A DNA stretch of 64,000 nt, taken from Thermoanaerobacterium sp. CMT5567-10. GTDB taxonomy: Bacteria; Bacillota; Thermoanaerobacteria; Thermoanaerobacterales; Thermoanaerobacteraceae. The position numbers and the translations under genes were made by a program. The notes beneath the pieces are model-generated. The model was not told the DNA's origin and did not search any database. It saw only the letters and a list, made by a program, of their open reading frames with translations. The stretch lies in the NCBI RefSeq assembly GCF_030534315.2, contig NZ_CP130558.2, positions 496,001 to 560,000 on the forward strand. The letters run 5' to 3'. Positions 27,286 to 36,891 of this stretch are shown in pieces (the first letter of the stretch is position 1; the number at the start of each line of letters is the position of its first letter).

Positions 27286-28155
27286 TTACCCCTTTACAGC
27301 TCCTACTACAAGGCTCTTTTGCACTTGTTCGCTAAGCAAAACATATATTAAAATTGTAGGAATCGTAGCAATTACAAGCCCAGCACCAATTGGTCCCCAT
27401 TCAGTTTGATATTGTCCTGACAGAGACATGATACCAACTGTCAATGTTTTTATAGCATCATTATTTATAAAAGTATTTGCAAACATAAGCTCATTCCACG
27501 TCGACAAATAGGTGAAAATCGCTATTGTCGCTAATGCCGGCCTTATAAGCGGCAATATAATGTAATAAAACGACTTGTATATGCTACATCCATCTAGAAA
27601 TGCCGATTCCTCTAATTCTCGTGGTATAGTATAAAGGAAGCCTGTCAATATAAATATTCCCATAGGTATAGCGAATGCGACATATGGGATTACCAGCGAT
27701 GCGTACGTATTAAGCAGATTTAAATTCTTTAAAATTATAAATAACGGAAGCAGTGTGGCATGTATCGGCACCATCATGCCCATCAAAAATATTGTCAAAA
27801 CCAACTTGCTGTACTTCCATTTCATCCTGACAATCGCATATGCACTTGTTGCCACCAAAATACTCGATATTACAATAGTTAAAACTGTGACTATGGAACT
27901 ATTTATAAAATACCTGCCTACATTACCACTGGATAGTGCCTCAGAATAGTTTGACCATTGCCAAATTCGAGGAAATCCAAGAATATTTCCACCGAAAATC
28001 TCAGTATTATTTTTTACAGAGAATAAAAATAGCCAAAATAAAGGATATAGCTGTATTATTGCCCAAATAACAAGCATAGCCTCCAACAAATAAAATCCAA
28101 TTTTTTTCATACCTCTTTTATTATTCTTATTTGCTATATTTTCCAATTTTAACAC
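27286..28155 (-). CDS. Carbohydrate ABC transporter permease (MalG-like, CUT1)
   Basis: A 289-residue permease with six membrane helices. The EAA loop LEESAFLDGCSIYKSFYYIILPLIRPALATI contacts the ATPase. It forms the membrane channel with the next upstream gene (MalF-like). The frame opens at a GTG (28155), but a TTG at 28146 has better spacing from AAAGGCGG, so the start may be three codons later. Only five bases separate it from the upstream permease gene. No ATPase gene is in this operon. Confidence 0.9.
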   Translation of the reverse strand: MLKLENIANKNNKRGMKKIGFYLLEAMLVIWAIIQLYPLFWLFLFSVKNNTEIFGGNILGFPRIWQWSNYSEALSSGNVGRYFINSSIVTVLTIVISSILVATSAYAIVRMKWKYSKLVLTIFLMGMMVPIHATLLPLFIILKNLNLLNTYASLVIPYVAFAIPMGIFILTGFLYTIPRELEESAFLDGCSIYKSFYYIILPLIRPALATIAIFTYLSTWNELMFANTFINNDAIKTLTVGIMSLSGQYQTEWGPIGAGLVIATIPTILIYVLLSEQVQKSLVVGAVKG

Positions 28156-28160
28156 CGCCT

Positions 28161-29045
28161 TTAATATGCTTCATCTTTTCCGAATAATTTTTGTATAATG
28201 ATTGTTCCAATTAAAGATTCTAAGATGATAAATATAGCCATTGCACTACCATAACCATATTGATATCTAAAGAATATCATGTTGTACATCAATGTTGACG
28301 GCACTTCGCTGGCATGTAATGGTCCACCATTTGTCAAAACATAGATTAAATCAAATGCCTTAAAAGAACCTATAACAGCAAATATGACGCAAACTTTCAA
28401 TATAGGTTTCATAAGAGGTATTGTTATCCTGAATGCGATCTGCGATTCTGTTGCTCCGTCGATTTTAGCAGCTTCGTATATGTCCGTAGGTATCGATTTT
28501 GCAGACGCATACATTAATAGCATGTGATAGCCAATGTACTGCCACAAAATCGGAACAAATACCGCGGCAAGTGCTGTTTTTGTATTTCCAAGCCACTGAT
28601 TTGTAAGAGATTGTAAGCCAATTTTAGTCAGTATGAAATTTAATAGTCCATAGTTAGGATTGTATATCTTCATCCAAAGCTGACCTATAACAACTGTCGA
28701 CAATATAACAGGTATAAAATACACAGTTCTGTAGAATTTCTCACCTTTAATTCCTCTGGATAATATCAAAGCAAGTAAAAGAGAAATAGGCAGCTGAATA
28801 AACACAGAAAGAATTGCCAATATAAACGAATTTTTGACAGAAACAATAAACCCGTCTGTGTTATTAATAAATAAATTTTTATAATTCTGCAGTCCAATAA
28901 AAACTCCTTTGCTAAAACCGTCCCACTTTAATAAACTGTAATAAAAAGAAAAAAATATCGGAAGCAATACAATAACCAAAAAAACTAAAAATGCAGGAAA
29001 GACGAAAAGAAATATCGCTTTCTTATCGCTCAAAATTTTTTCCAT
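28161..29045 (-). CDS. Carbohydrate ABC transporter permease (MalF-like, CUT1)
   Basis: A 294-residue inner-membrane permease with six helices. The EAA loop reads IYEAAKIDGATESQIAFRITIPLMKPILKV. It is of the MsmF/UgpA type that pairs with the following MalG-like protein. It lies 124 bases downstream of a solute-binding-protein gene, with a strong hairpin between. The sugar is unknown; xylo-oligosaccharide is likely because a GH10 gene is divergent from this operon. Confidence 0.9.
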   Translation of the reverse strand: MEKILSDKKAIFLFVFPAFLVFLVIVLLPIFFSFYYSLLKWDGFSKGVFIGLQNYKNLFINNTDGFIVSVKNSFILAILSVFIQLPISLLLALILSRGIKGEKFYRTVYFIPVILSTVVIGQLWMKIYNPNYGLLNFILTKIGLQSLTNQWLGNTKTALAAVFVPILWQYIGYHMLLMYASAKSIPTDIYEAAKIDGATESQIAFRITIPLMKPILKVCVIFAVIGSFKAFDLIYVLTNGGPLHASEVPSTLMYNMIFFRYQYGYGSAMAIFIILESLIGTIIIQKLFGKDEAY

Positions 29046-29120
29046 AGAAAAACCTCCTAACAGAAATAGTAGAAACGCATATACACTATCAATAGTAGTT
29101 ATCTTTGTTGGCCGTTAAAT

Positions 29121-29157
29121 AATTTCCTGCTAATTATCAAATAATTAGCAGGAAATT
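29121..29157 (-). other. Intercistronic hairpin after a solute-binding-protein gene
   Basis: A perfect 16-base stem (AATTTCCTGCTAATTA, 29121-29136; partner 29142-29157) with a five-base loop. It is not followed by a good T-run on the minus strand. The position suggests an mRNA-stabilising or partial-termination element that keeps binding-protein mRNA above permease mRNA. Confidence 0.7.
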
Positions 29158-29169
29158 TATCAAATAATA

Positions 29170-30486
29170 TTACTTACCATTTATCTTCTGTTGCATTTGT
29201 TTTGCATAATCTTGTGGTGTAATTTGTTTTGCAAACAATTGAGCAACTAAATCCTTATGTGTCTGAGCATCATCACCCATTAAATATAGATCCCATGCAG
29301 GAACATTACCTTTCGCATTTGCAACAATGTTATTCATTATTTGTATTTGAAGTTGTGAAACTTGTGATTGATCTACATTATCGTATTTAAACATAGGCAA
29401 CCCAGCACCAATCAGATACTCCATATCAGACAAATGCTTTGCAAGATATTTCGCCGCCTTAACAGCTTCATCTTTGTGCTTTGAATTTACACTAACCATT
29501 AATGCACCAGCACCACCGCCAATGTACTCAGTAGGATCACCTTTGCCGCCTTCTATACTTGGAAATCTGACAGCTTCTATCTTTCCTTTTACAAGTGACG
29601 ATGGATCTGAGTCAAATGCTGCCGCATCAAAGTTACCTCCAAAATACATGGCAGCTTTTCCTTGGTTAAATTCTGCTGTAGCTTCATCTCTTGTAAGTCC
29701 CATAAATCCTGGATCAAATGCACCTGCATCAACCATCTCTTGAAGTCTCTTTGCAGCGTCTACAAAAGCTTGATTGTCAAATGATGTCTTGCCATTTAAT
29801 GCATCTCTAGTAAGTTGCACACCGCCTTCACGAAGTGCTAACATATCGTAGTACCACATGCCCGGCCATTCATCTTTTTCACCGAGTGCAAATGGAGTTA
29901 TTCCTTTTGATTTAAAAGTCTTTATTGCATCAATCAATTCACTAAATGTTGTAGGTATCTTAACATTATATTTATCAAAAAGTTCTTTATTTACGTATAA
30001 TACACTTGCCTGCTGATCATAAGTAATGCCATATATTTTTCCATCGTACGTAACATTATCTAGTGCTCCTGGCAGCATCTGATCTTTTGTACCGTCATTT
30101 AAGTAGCTGTCTAATTGAAGAACTTTACCAGCTTCAACGAATGGCTGTGAAAATCCTCCAGCCCATGTCTGAAATATATCAGGTGCTTCATTTGCAGCAA
30201 TTGCAGTCTTAATCTTTGTTTTGTAAGCATCGTTTTCAGTAACGCTTTCAACAATCTGCACATTTGGATTTTCTTTATTCCACTGATCAATAATCTCTTT
30301 GACTTTTGTCTTTGCCGGTTCACCAGTGAAGATATTCCAATAAGTAAGCGTTATCTTTCCGGATGAACCAGATGACTTCGCTGAATTTGAAGCATTTGAA
30401 TTGTTTGAGCTAGTACCACATGCTGATGCGCTAAGAATCAGCAATAAAGATAATACAACTAGCATAACCTTTTTAAATCTTTTCAT
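29170..30486 (-). CDS. Extracellular sugar-binding lipoprotein (CUT1), copy 1
   Basis: A 438-residue solute-binding protein (cluster B family). The N-terminus is a lipoprotein signal ending in the lipobox SASAC (Cys near 23), followed by a Ser/Asn-rich linker and ITLTYWNIFTGEP, the usual first strand of sugar-binding proteins. TYDQQASVLYVNKELFDKYNVKIPTTFSELIDAI and GKAAMYFGGNFDAAAF are further typical segments. It captures oligosaccharide outside the membrane for the permeases downstream. It is closely similar to the upstream copy (30715-32037) over its whole length. Confidence 0.92.
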   Translation of the reverse strand: MKRFKKVMLVVLSLLLILSASACGTSSNNSNASNSAKSSGSSGKITLTYWNIFTGEPAKTKVKEIIDQWNKENPNVQIVESVTENDAYKTKIKTAIAANEAPDIFQTWAGGFSQPFVEAGKVLQLDSYLNDGTKDQMLPGALDNVTYDGKIYGITYDQQASVLYVNKELFDKYNVKIPTTFSELIDAIKTFKSKGITPFALGEKDEWPGMWYYDMLALREGGVQLTRDALNGKTSFDNQAFVDAAKRLQEMVDAGAFDPGFMGLTRDEATAEFNQGKAAMYFGGNFDAAAFDSDPSSLVKGKIEAVRFPSIEGGKGDPTEYIGGGAGALMVSVNSKHKDEAVKAAKYLAKHLSDMEYLIGAGLPMFKYDNVDQSQVSQLQIQIMNNIVANAKGNVPAWDLYLMGDDAQTHKDLVAQLFAKQITPQDYAKQMQQKINGK

Positions 30487-30645
30487 TGTTCCGCATCCTT
30501 TCTCTAATGTTTATTGTAATGTTTACAACTTACGCTTATATAATAAAACATTATGCAAACATAATGAATACAATTTTTTTACCACAATCTTTAATATCTT
30601 TACTAATTAACGAAATTCTTAATAAAAAATTAATAATAGCAAACC

Positions 30646-30672
30646 GCAAAGCCACCAGTTCAGTAGCTTTGC
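30646..30672 (-). other. Intercistronic hairpin between the two binding-protein genes
   Basis: GCAAAGC (30646-30652) pairs with GCTTTGC (30666-30672). It lies 43 bases beyond the upstream binding-protein stop codon. Weaker than the other hairpins of this kind in the window. Confidence 0.5.
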
Positions 30673-30714
30673 AATTTTACATCAAAACACATCAGAATAA
30701 ATCCCATTTCAGCA

Positions 30715-32037
30715 TTATTTCCCATTGATTTTTTCTTGCATCTGCTTTGCATAATCTTGTGGTGTAATCTGTTTTGCAAACAATTGAGCAACTAAATCTT
30801 TATGTGTCTGAGCCTGGTCACCCTCAAGATATAAGTCCCACGCAAGAACACTATCTTTTGAATTTGCCACAATGTTATTCATTATCTGTATCTCTAAAGG
30901 ATCAACTTTTGATTGATCTACGCTGTCATACTTCCATGTAGGCAAGGCGGCGCCAACTTTGTAAAACTCAAGAGACATATTTTCAGCCAGATATTTCGCA
31001 GCCTTTACAGCCTCATCTTTATACTTACTATTGGCATTTACAAGCAACACATCACTGCCTCCACCAATGTATTCAGTCGGATCTCCCTTACCTCCCTCGA
31101 TCGTCGGAAATCTTACAGCTTCTACTTTACCCTTAACTAATGAAGAATCTACTTCAAAAGAAGCTGCATCAAAATTTCCTCCGAAGTACATAGCAGCTTT
31201 ACCTTGATTAAATTCTGCTGTAGCCTCATCTCTTGTTAGGCCCATAACACCTTGATCAAATGCTCCAGCATCAACCATTTCCTGTAGCTTCTCGGCAGCA
31301 TTTATAAATGCCTGATCTTCAAAAGAAGCTTTTCCGTTTAATGCATCTCTAGAAAGCTGTGCACCGGCCTCACGGAGCGCTATCATATCATAGTACCACA
31401 TTCCAGGCCATTCGTCTTTTTCACCCAAGGCAAATGGCGTAATTCCATTTGCTTTAAATGTCTTTATTGCATCAATCAACTCGCTAAATGTTGTAGGTAT
31501 CTTTACATTGTACTTGTCAAAAAGCTCTTTGTTTATGTAAAGCACACTGGCTTGCTGTGCAAATGTCAGTCCGTAAACCTTTCCATTATACGTAATATTA
31601 TTAAGTGCTCCAGACAGCATCTTATCTTTTGTTCCATCGTTTAAATAATCATCTAAAGCTAGTATTTTCCCTGCATCTACAAATGGTTTTGAAAATCCAC
31701 CACCCCACGCATAAATAATATCAGGCGCTTCGTTTGCTGCTATTGCTGTTTTTATCTTTGTCTTATATGCATCATTCTCAGTAATGCTTTGCTCTATCTG
31801 AACATTTGGATTTTCTTGGTTCCATTTGTCTACTATATTTTTGACTATCGTTTTTTGCGGATCGCTAGTAAATATATTCCAAAATGTAAGCGTTATCTTT
31901 TCGTTTGTACTAGAAGACTTCGAAGATTTAGAAGCGTTAGAATTACTTGAGTTATTTGAGCCAGTGCCACATGCTGATGTACTGATTATCAACATTATTG
32001 ATAGAAAGATCAACATGATTTTTTTAAACAGCTTCAT
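30715..32037 (-). CDS. Extracellular sugar-binding lipoprotein (CUT1), copy 2
   Basis: A 440-residue paralogue of the next gene, with the same lipobox region (STSACGTGSNNSS) and the same core segments (ITLTFWNIFTSDPQKT, QQASVLYINKELFDKYNVKIPTTFSELIDAIKTF, MGLTRDEATAEFNQGKAAMYFGGNFDAASF). Differences cluster in ligand-side and C-terminal parts, for example DIIYAWGGGFSKPF versus DIFQTWAGGFSQPF, and MSLEFYKVGAALPTWKYD versus LSDMEYLIGAGLPMFKYD. That fits a shifted sugar preference. It is the first gene of the operon. Its promoter must lie in the 266-base divergent region shared with the GH10 gene. Confidence 0.92.
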   Translation of the reverse strand: MKLFKKIMLIFLSIMLIISTSACGTGSNNSSNSNASKSSKSSSTNEKITLTFWNIFTSDPQKTIVKNIVDKWNQENPNVQIEQSITENDAYKTKIKTAIAANEAPDIIYAWGGGFSKPFVDAGKILALDDYLNDGTKDKMLSGALNNITYNGKVYGLTFAQQASVLYINKELFDKYNVKIPTTFSELIDAIKTFKANGITPFALGEKDEWPGMWYYDMIALREAGAQLSRDALNGKASFEDQAFINAAEKLQEMVDAGAFDQGVMGLTRDEATAEFNQGKAAMYFGGNFDAASFEVDSSLVKGKVEAVRFPTIEGGKGDPTEYIGGGSDVLLVNANSKYKDEAVKAAKYLAENMSLEFYKVGAALPTWKYDSVDQSKVDPLEIQIMNNIVANSKDSVLAWDLYLEGDQAQTHKDLVAQLFAKQITPQDYAKQMQEKINGK

Positions 32038-32236
32038 GCCTCCACATCCCTTCTATTATTTTAAAACCAAATTGTTTACAATAATATGATAAAATACCAT
32101 ATAATTAGAATGAATATAAATTTTTTACTACAATCTTAGATATTTTTACTTTTTTAAATGCATCATACACAAAACCATTGTCTAATATGACATAAAAAAC
32201 GACTTTAAATTGTGCTAATCTTACATGCATATTTTA

Positions 32237-32265
32237 TTGACTTGGTCAAAATATGAGAGTAAATT
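32237..32265 (+). promoter_or_regulatory. Promoter for the cytoplasmic GH10 gene
   Basis: TTGACT (32237-32242), 17-base spacer, TAAATT (32260-32265), 38 bases before the start codon. Confidence 0.6.
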
Positions 32266-32303
32266 TTACTTATAAATAATTACATATCATTGGAGGGATT
32301 ATA

Positions 32304-33545
32304 ATGAGCGCAGATACTGCGGATGAGTTAAAACACCGCAAAGGAAAAATCAAAATAAGGCTTACTAAAAAAGACGGTTCACCTATTAAAGACACGGAAG
32401 TTACTGTATCTCAGGTGAAGCATAAATTTTTATTTGGGTGTGGGGCATTTGATTCTCTTCCACTTGCTAATAACGAATTAAAAGAAAACGATAAAGCAAA
32501 AATCGAAGAGCGCTTTGAAAAATTTCTTGACATATTTAATTATGCTACAATTCCCTTTTATTGGGGTAGGTTTGAACCTGAAAAAGACAAACCAGATACA
32601 AAAAGACTTAAAAAAGCCTCAGAGTGGCTTGTATCAAAAGGCTGTCTTGTAAAAGGACATCCCCTCTGCTGGCATACCGTAACTGCACCTTGGCTTTTAA
32701 ATATGAGCAATGAAGAAATTTTAAAAGCACAGCTAAATCGCATAAAGCGTGAAGTAAGCGATTTTAAAGGATTAGTCGATATATGGGATGTAATAAATGA
32801 AGTCGTCATCATGCCTATTTTTGATAAGTATGACAATGGAATAACCAGGATATGCAAAGAATTAGGGCGCATTCGCCTCGTAAAAGAAGTTTTTAATGAA
32901 GCAAAAAAGGCTAATCCTGATGCAGTTTTACTTATAAATGACTTTAATACATCAATTTCATACGAAATACTCATAGAAGGATGCATTGAAGCTGGAATCC
33001 CTATTGATGCCATAGGAATTCAATCGCACATGCATCAAGGATATTGGGGCGTCGAAAAGACTTTAGAAGTACTTGAAAGATTTTCGCATTTCAATATTCC
33101 ATTGCATTTTACAGAAAACACATTATTATCAGGGCATTTGATGCCACCCGAAATAGAAGACTTAAATGACTACCAGATAAGCGATTGGCCCTCAACACCT
33201 GATGGTGAAGAACGACAAGCAATGGAAGTTATAAAGCATTATAAATCTCTCTTTTCACATCCAATGGTAGAATCAATCACATGGTGGAATTTCTGCGATG
33301 AAAACGCATGGCTTGGTGCACCTGCAGGTCTTTTACGCCGTGACAATTCATGCAAACCATCATATTACGGATTAAAAAAGCTTATAAAAGATGAATGGTG
33401 GACACATCCTACGCGTCTTGTCACAAGCAATACAGGCGAATTTGAATTTACAGGTTTCCTAGGCGAATACGAGTTAGTTATTGACAATATAAAATTACAC
33501 TTTAACCTCGATAAAAACAGCACATTAATAGAAATCACAGTCTAA
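32304..33545 (+). CDS. Cytoplasmic GH10 endo-beta-1,4-xylanase
   Basis: A 413-residue GH10 enzyme without a signal peptide. The acid/base is Glu166 (WDVINE), and the nucleophile Glu271 is in HFTEN rather than the usual xTELD. WHTVTAPWLL and WWNFCDENAWLG complete the active site. Residues 14-47 (KIKIRLTKKDGSPIKDTEVTV...FLFGCG) resemble the short beta-rich lead-in of plant-type GH10 proteins, and the last 50 residues form a second beta-rich extension. It probably trims imported xylo-oligosaccharides. GGAGGGATTATA precedes the ATG. It is divergent from a sugar importer operon. Exact chain-length preference is unknown. Confidence 0.9.
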   Translation: MSADTADELKHRKGKIKIRLTKKDGSPIKDTEVTVSQVKHKFLFGCGAFDSLPLANNELKENDKAKIEERFEKFLDIFNYATIPFYWGRFEPEKDKPDTKRLKKASEWLVSKGCLVKGHPLCWHTVTAPWLLNMSNEEILKAQLNRIKREVSDFKGLVDIWDVINEVVIMPIFDKYDNGITRICKELGRIRLVKEVFNEAKKANPDAVLLINDFNTSISYEILIEGCIEAGIPIDAIGIQSHMHQGYWGVEKTLEVLERFSHFNIPLHFTENTLLSGHLMPPEIEDLNDYQISDWPSTPDGEERQAMEVIKHYKSLFSHPMVESITWWNFCDENAWLGAPAGLLRRDNSCKPSYYGLKKLIKDEWWTHPTRLVTSNTGEFEFTGFLGEYELVIDNIKLHFNLDKNSTLIEITV

Positions 33546-33554
33546 GTCAACACA

Positions 33555-33597
33555 AAGTAAAAGACAGAAGGAGTAAATTCCCTCTGTCTTTTTACTT
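33555..33597. terminator. Bidirectional terminator between the two GH10 genes
   Basis: AAGTAAAAGACAG (33555-33567) pairs with CTGTCTTTTTACTT (33584-33597, one bulge) around AAGG/CC pairs. T-rich on the plus side. The stop codon of the SLH xylanase (33596-33598) touches the stem. Confidence 0.75.
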
Positions 33598-36500
33598 ACA
33601 GATTATTTGTTTTCTCTAGTAAACCGTATATGATAGCAGCTGCTTCTGCTCTCGTAGCTATACCTTTAGGCGCAAACACGTTGTTGGGCTCCCCATTTAC
33701 TATTCCTAATTTTGCTGCATTTGCTACTACATTTCTTGCCCAGTCGCTTATGGATTTGTCGTCGCTAAATGCTGTAGCACTTATGCTTTCTTCTTTGTAC
33801 TGTGTCAGCATCTCGTATGCTCTCATGGCTATGGCTGTCATCTCTTCTCTCGTTATGCTGTCATTGGGCCTCATGTTTTTTCCGTCTCCTTCTATTATTC
33901 TTGCTTTATATGCTGCTTCTATTGCATTTGCATACCAATCTCCACTCTTTACATCGCTAAATTCTCCGCTGTATGGCTCTTCTTTTATGTTTAAAAGCCT
34001 CAGTATCATTGCTGTGAATTCCGCTCTTGTTACCGTCTTATTAGGTTCATACTGAGTGTCTGTCATCCCTTCTATTATGTGCCTTGATGCTAATACTTCT
34101 ATCACGTCTTTTGCCCAGCTATCTTTTATGTCATCAAATGTCACACCTTTTTTCAAGGTACCAGATGACTTGCTTGTAAGCATCAAGTTTCCAAAGCCAG
34201 AAGTATCTTGCCATGAATTTCCGCTTGGATCGCACCATGTGACAATACCTATTCTATTACCATTTTCATCTGCATCATTAACTTGCAAGTCAAACCCTAT
34301 GATAGTACCATTTGACGGAATAATACTCGTCCAAGGAATGGCTTCTTCTACAATATATCCACTCTGTGTAAGACTAGTAGCCGACTTAAATCCATTTGAA
34401 TTAGTGCTTCCTCCGAAACTTTGCTCATTGTCATAGTTGACTCTATATTGGCCGTCATCATTCTCATAATAAGTTGTCTTGTCATTATTTTGATCTACAA
34501 AAACTTCTACAGAATCTTGTTCATATGGATTGACACTGGATTTATTCAGATTTGAATCTGTAACATCAGCCAAAACATATAGATATTTATCGTCCCACAT
34601 CGTCTTTGCTGTCGCGGTAGCACCATTTGAACCCAAAACCCATGTATTTGTTGAAATAGCTTCAACATTATTCCAAATATCATCTACTTTACCATCAATA
34701 ACAGGAGTACCATATATAGCTGTTGCGATTTGTGCAGATTTTGACAATACAATATCACCAAAATACGATGTATTAGTATCTTGACTGTTGGTATAATCAT
34801 TCCAAACTGTTATTGCATCTATATTACCACTGCCTTCATCATCATTTATTCTAATATCAAATCCAATTTTATCATTAAGTGCAGGATTAATATCTTCAAT
34901 TGGAATGGCTAGCTGAACTACATATCCATAATTATTAGATGTTACATATTTTGTAATATTTGAACTCCCTGTACCATCCCTCTTAATTGTATAATGTTCA
35001 TCATCAGTTTCATAAGAAGTAGATTTGTTATCATTCTTGTCTACAAAAATCTCTATACCATCATTATTAGATGGAGTATTGTCTGAAACTTGTACTAACA
35101 AATACAAGTTTTTAGTATCCCACATAAACTTAACAGTAGCAGTTGCACCAACAATCCCTTTCACATAAGTATTTGCATACAATGGTTTTACAAGTTTCCA
35201 AAAACTATCAATATTTGCACCAATCGTCGGTGATCCTTCTAAAGCTTTTGCAGATTGAATATCGGGTATAGCTTTACTTGTATCTACAATTGCCCAATAC
35301 GCCGGCTTTGCCTGCAACTTTGAATCAAAAAGTAACGGAGCATTTGGCTTACTAAGCCAACTTACATCATCTGAAACTCCCCAAAAAACTACAGCAGTTA
35401 TATATTGTTTTTCTGCTTTAAACAAGTCAAATAATTGTTTATACAATCTCGCTTGCTTAAGCAATGCTTCGTTAGATACATCACCATTCATATTCATATC
35501 TAATTCAGTTACCTGTATTTCCACACCTAATGATGCAAGTTTTTCTATAGAAGCTTTTATATTGTCTATATTAGAATTTATATTTATGTGCATTTGCATG
35601 CCTATTCCATCTATTGGCACACCTTCACTCTTTAATTTTTTCACTAAGTCATACATAGCTTGAGTTTTAACACCATTATTTTCGATGTTGTAATCATTAA
35701 TAAACAATTTCATAGATGGATCTGCTTCATGTGCATATTCAAAAGCTTTTTCTATATAATCAGGTCCTATAATTTGTAACCACTTAGAATTTCTTAAATT
35801 GCCATTATCATCAAGAACCTCATTTACAACATCCCATCCGATTATTGGATTTTGAGAACCATATTTTGTTTTAAAATGGTCTAACACAGTTGTTATGTGT
35901 GTTTTTAATCTTTCAAGCAGTAAATCTCTTGAAGCTGGTTTAGACGGATCAGATGGGTCCTGGAAAAACCAATCCGGAACCTGATTATGCCAAAGTAAAG
36001 TATGACCTCTCATCTTCATATTATGTGCTATTACATAATCAACAATCTTATCAGCATTATCAAAAGTAAAGTTTCCCTCTGTAGGCTGTAAACTTTCCGG
36101 TTTCATGGCGTTTTCTGCAACAAACATATTAAAATGTTTAGCCGTCAATTGAGCATGCGGATCAGTATCATTTAATCTACTTGGATCAACCGCAACACCG
36201 ATTGGGAAATAATCTTTAAATACTGAATATAAATCCGGAATATCATTTTGTATTGTAATTTGATTATTTGAAATTTCACCTATTACAGAAAAATCATCAA
36301 TGTAAAAATCCACTGTTGGATTTGGTGACTCAACATAGATACTTATTGCACTGTAATCTGCAATAGGAAGAGTAAAACTGCCTTTTATTTCTGTCCATTC
36401 ACCTTTACTTACATCTGCAAAATCATTAACTTGTATATAATTGTCTTTGTCAGAAGTCGCTTTAACAGTAGCCTTAATTTGCTCTGTATCATTACCATCA

Positions 36501-36829
36501 ATAAATTTCACCCAAAAATCAACATTATATTGCTGTCCGGGAACTATTTTGCCAGTCAAATCATAACTAGGACCATTCCAATTTGCTGTTCTCCCTGTCG
36601 TCAATAAGCTATAATCTCCGCTATGAGCATCACCATATACTGCCTTAACGACAGATGAACCTGTTCCAGCCCATCCAGAAGTATTTCCATTTTCAAAAGT
36701 TCCATTGGAAACTAAATTAGTGCTGGTGCTGTCCGCAAACACTTTTACATGTGGCATATACATTGACGTCCCTAAAATCATTATAAAAACTGTAATAAAT
36801 GATACAATTTTATTTATTTTTAAGCTCAT
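33596..36829 (-). CDS. xynA: S-layer-anchored multidomain GH10 endoxylanase (CBM22-GH10-CBM9-CBM9-SLH3)
   Basis: A 1077-residue secreted xylanase. It has a signal peptide (1-32, cut after VFA) and one CBM22 (about 38-185). The GH10 catalytic domain spans about 195-525, with acid/base Glu337 (DVVNE) and nucleophile Glu442 (VTELD). Two CBM9 modules (about 535-715 and 720-880) and three SLH repeats (about 893-1077) hold it to the cell wall or S-layer. The layout is that of Thermoanaerobacterium XynA, but only one CBM22 is visible where characterised relatives have two. It cuts xylan outside the cell. It is the last gene of an importer operon, 62 bases after the permease. Confidence 0.95.
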   Translation of the reverse strand: MSLKINKIVSFITVFIMILGTSMYMPHVKVFADSTSTNLVSNGTFENGNTSGWAGTGSSVVKAVYGDAHSGDYSLLTTGRTANWNGPSYDLTGKIVPGQQYNVDFWVKFIDGNDTEQIKATVKATSDKDNYIQVNDFADVSKGEWTEIKGSFTLPIADYSAISIYVESPNPTVDFYIDDFSVIGEISNNQITIQNDIPDLYSVFKDYFPIGVAVDPSRLNDTDPHAQLTAKHFNMFVAENAMKPESLQPTEGNFTFDNADKIVDYVIAHNMKMRGHTLLWHNQVPDWFFQDPSDPSKPASRDLLLERLKTHITTVLDHFKTKYGSQNPIIGWDVVNEVLDDNGNLRNSKWLQIIGPDYIEKAFEYAHEADPSMKLFINDYNIENNGVKTQAMYDLVKKLKSEGVPIDGIGMQMHININSNIDNIKASIEKLASLGVEIQVTELDMNMNGDVSNEALLKQARLYKQLFDLFKAEKQYITAVVFWGVSDDVSWLSKPNAPLLFDSKLQAKPAYWAIVDTSKAIPDIQSAKALEGSPTIGANIDSFWKLVKPLYANTYVKGIVGATATVKFMWDTKNLYLLVQVSDNTPSNNDGIEIFVDKNDNKSTSYETDDEHYTIKRDGTGSSNITKYVTSNNYGYVVQLAIPIEDINPALNDKIGFDIRINDDEGSGNIDAITVWNDYTNSQDTNTSYFGDIVLSKSAQIATAIYGTPVIDGKVDDIWNNVEAISTNTWVLGSNGATATAKTMWDDKYLYVLADVTDSNLNKSSVNPYEQDSVEVFVDQNNDKTTYYENDDGQYRVNYDNEQSFGGSTNSNGFKSATSLTQSGYIVEEAIPWTSIIPSNGTIIGFDLQVNDADENGNRIGIVTWCDPSGNSWQDTSGFGNLMLTSKSSGTLKKGVTFDDIKDSWAKDVIEVLASRHIIEGMTDTQYEPNKTVTRAEFTAMILRLLNIKEEPYSGEFSDVKSGDWYANAIEAAYKARIIEGDGKNMRPNDSITREEMTAIAMRAYEMLTQYKEESISATAFSDDKSISDWARNVVANAAKLGIVNGEPNNVFAPKGIATRAEAAAIIYGLLEKTNNL

Positions 36830-36891
36830 TTTTTTACCTCCCGGTAATTAAATTAATATTAAAATTTAAACTGCTATTCAAATAACAAATT

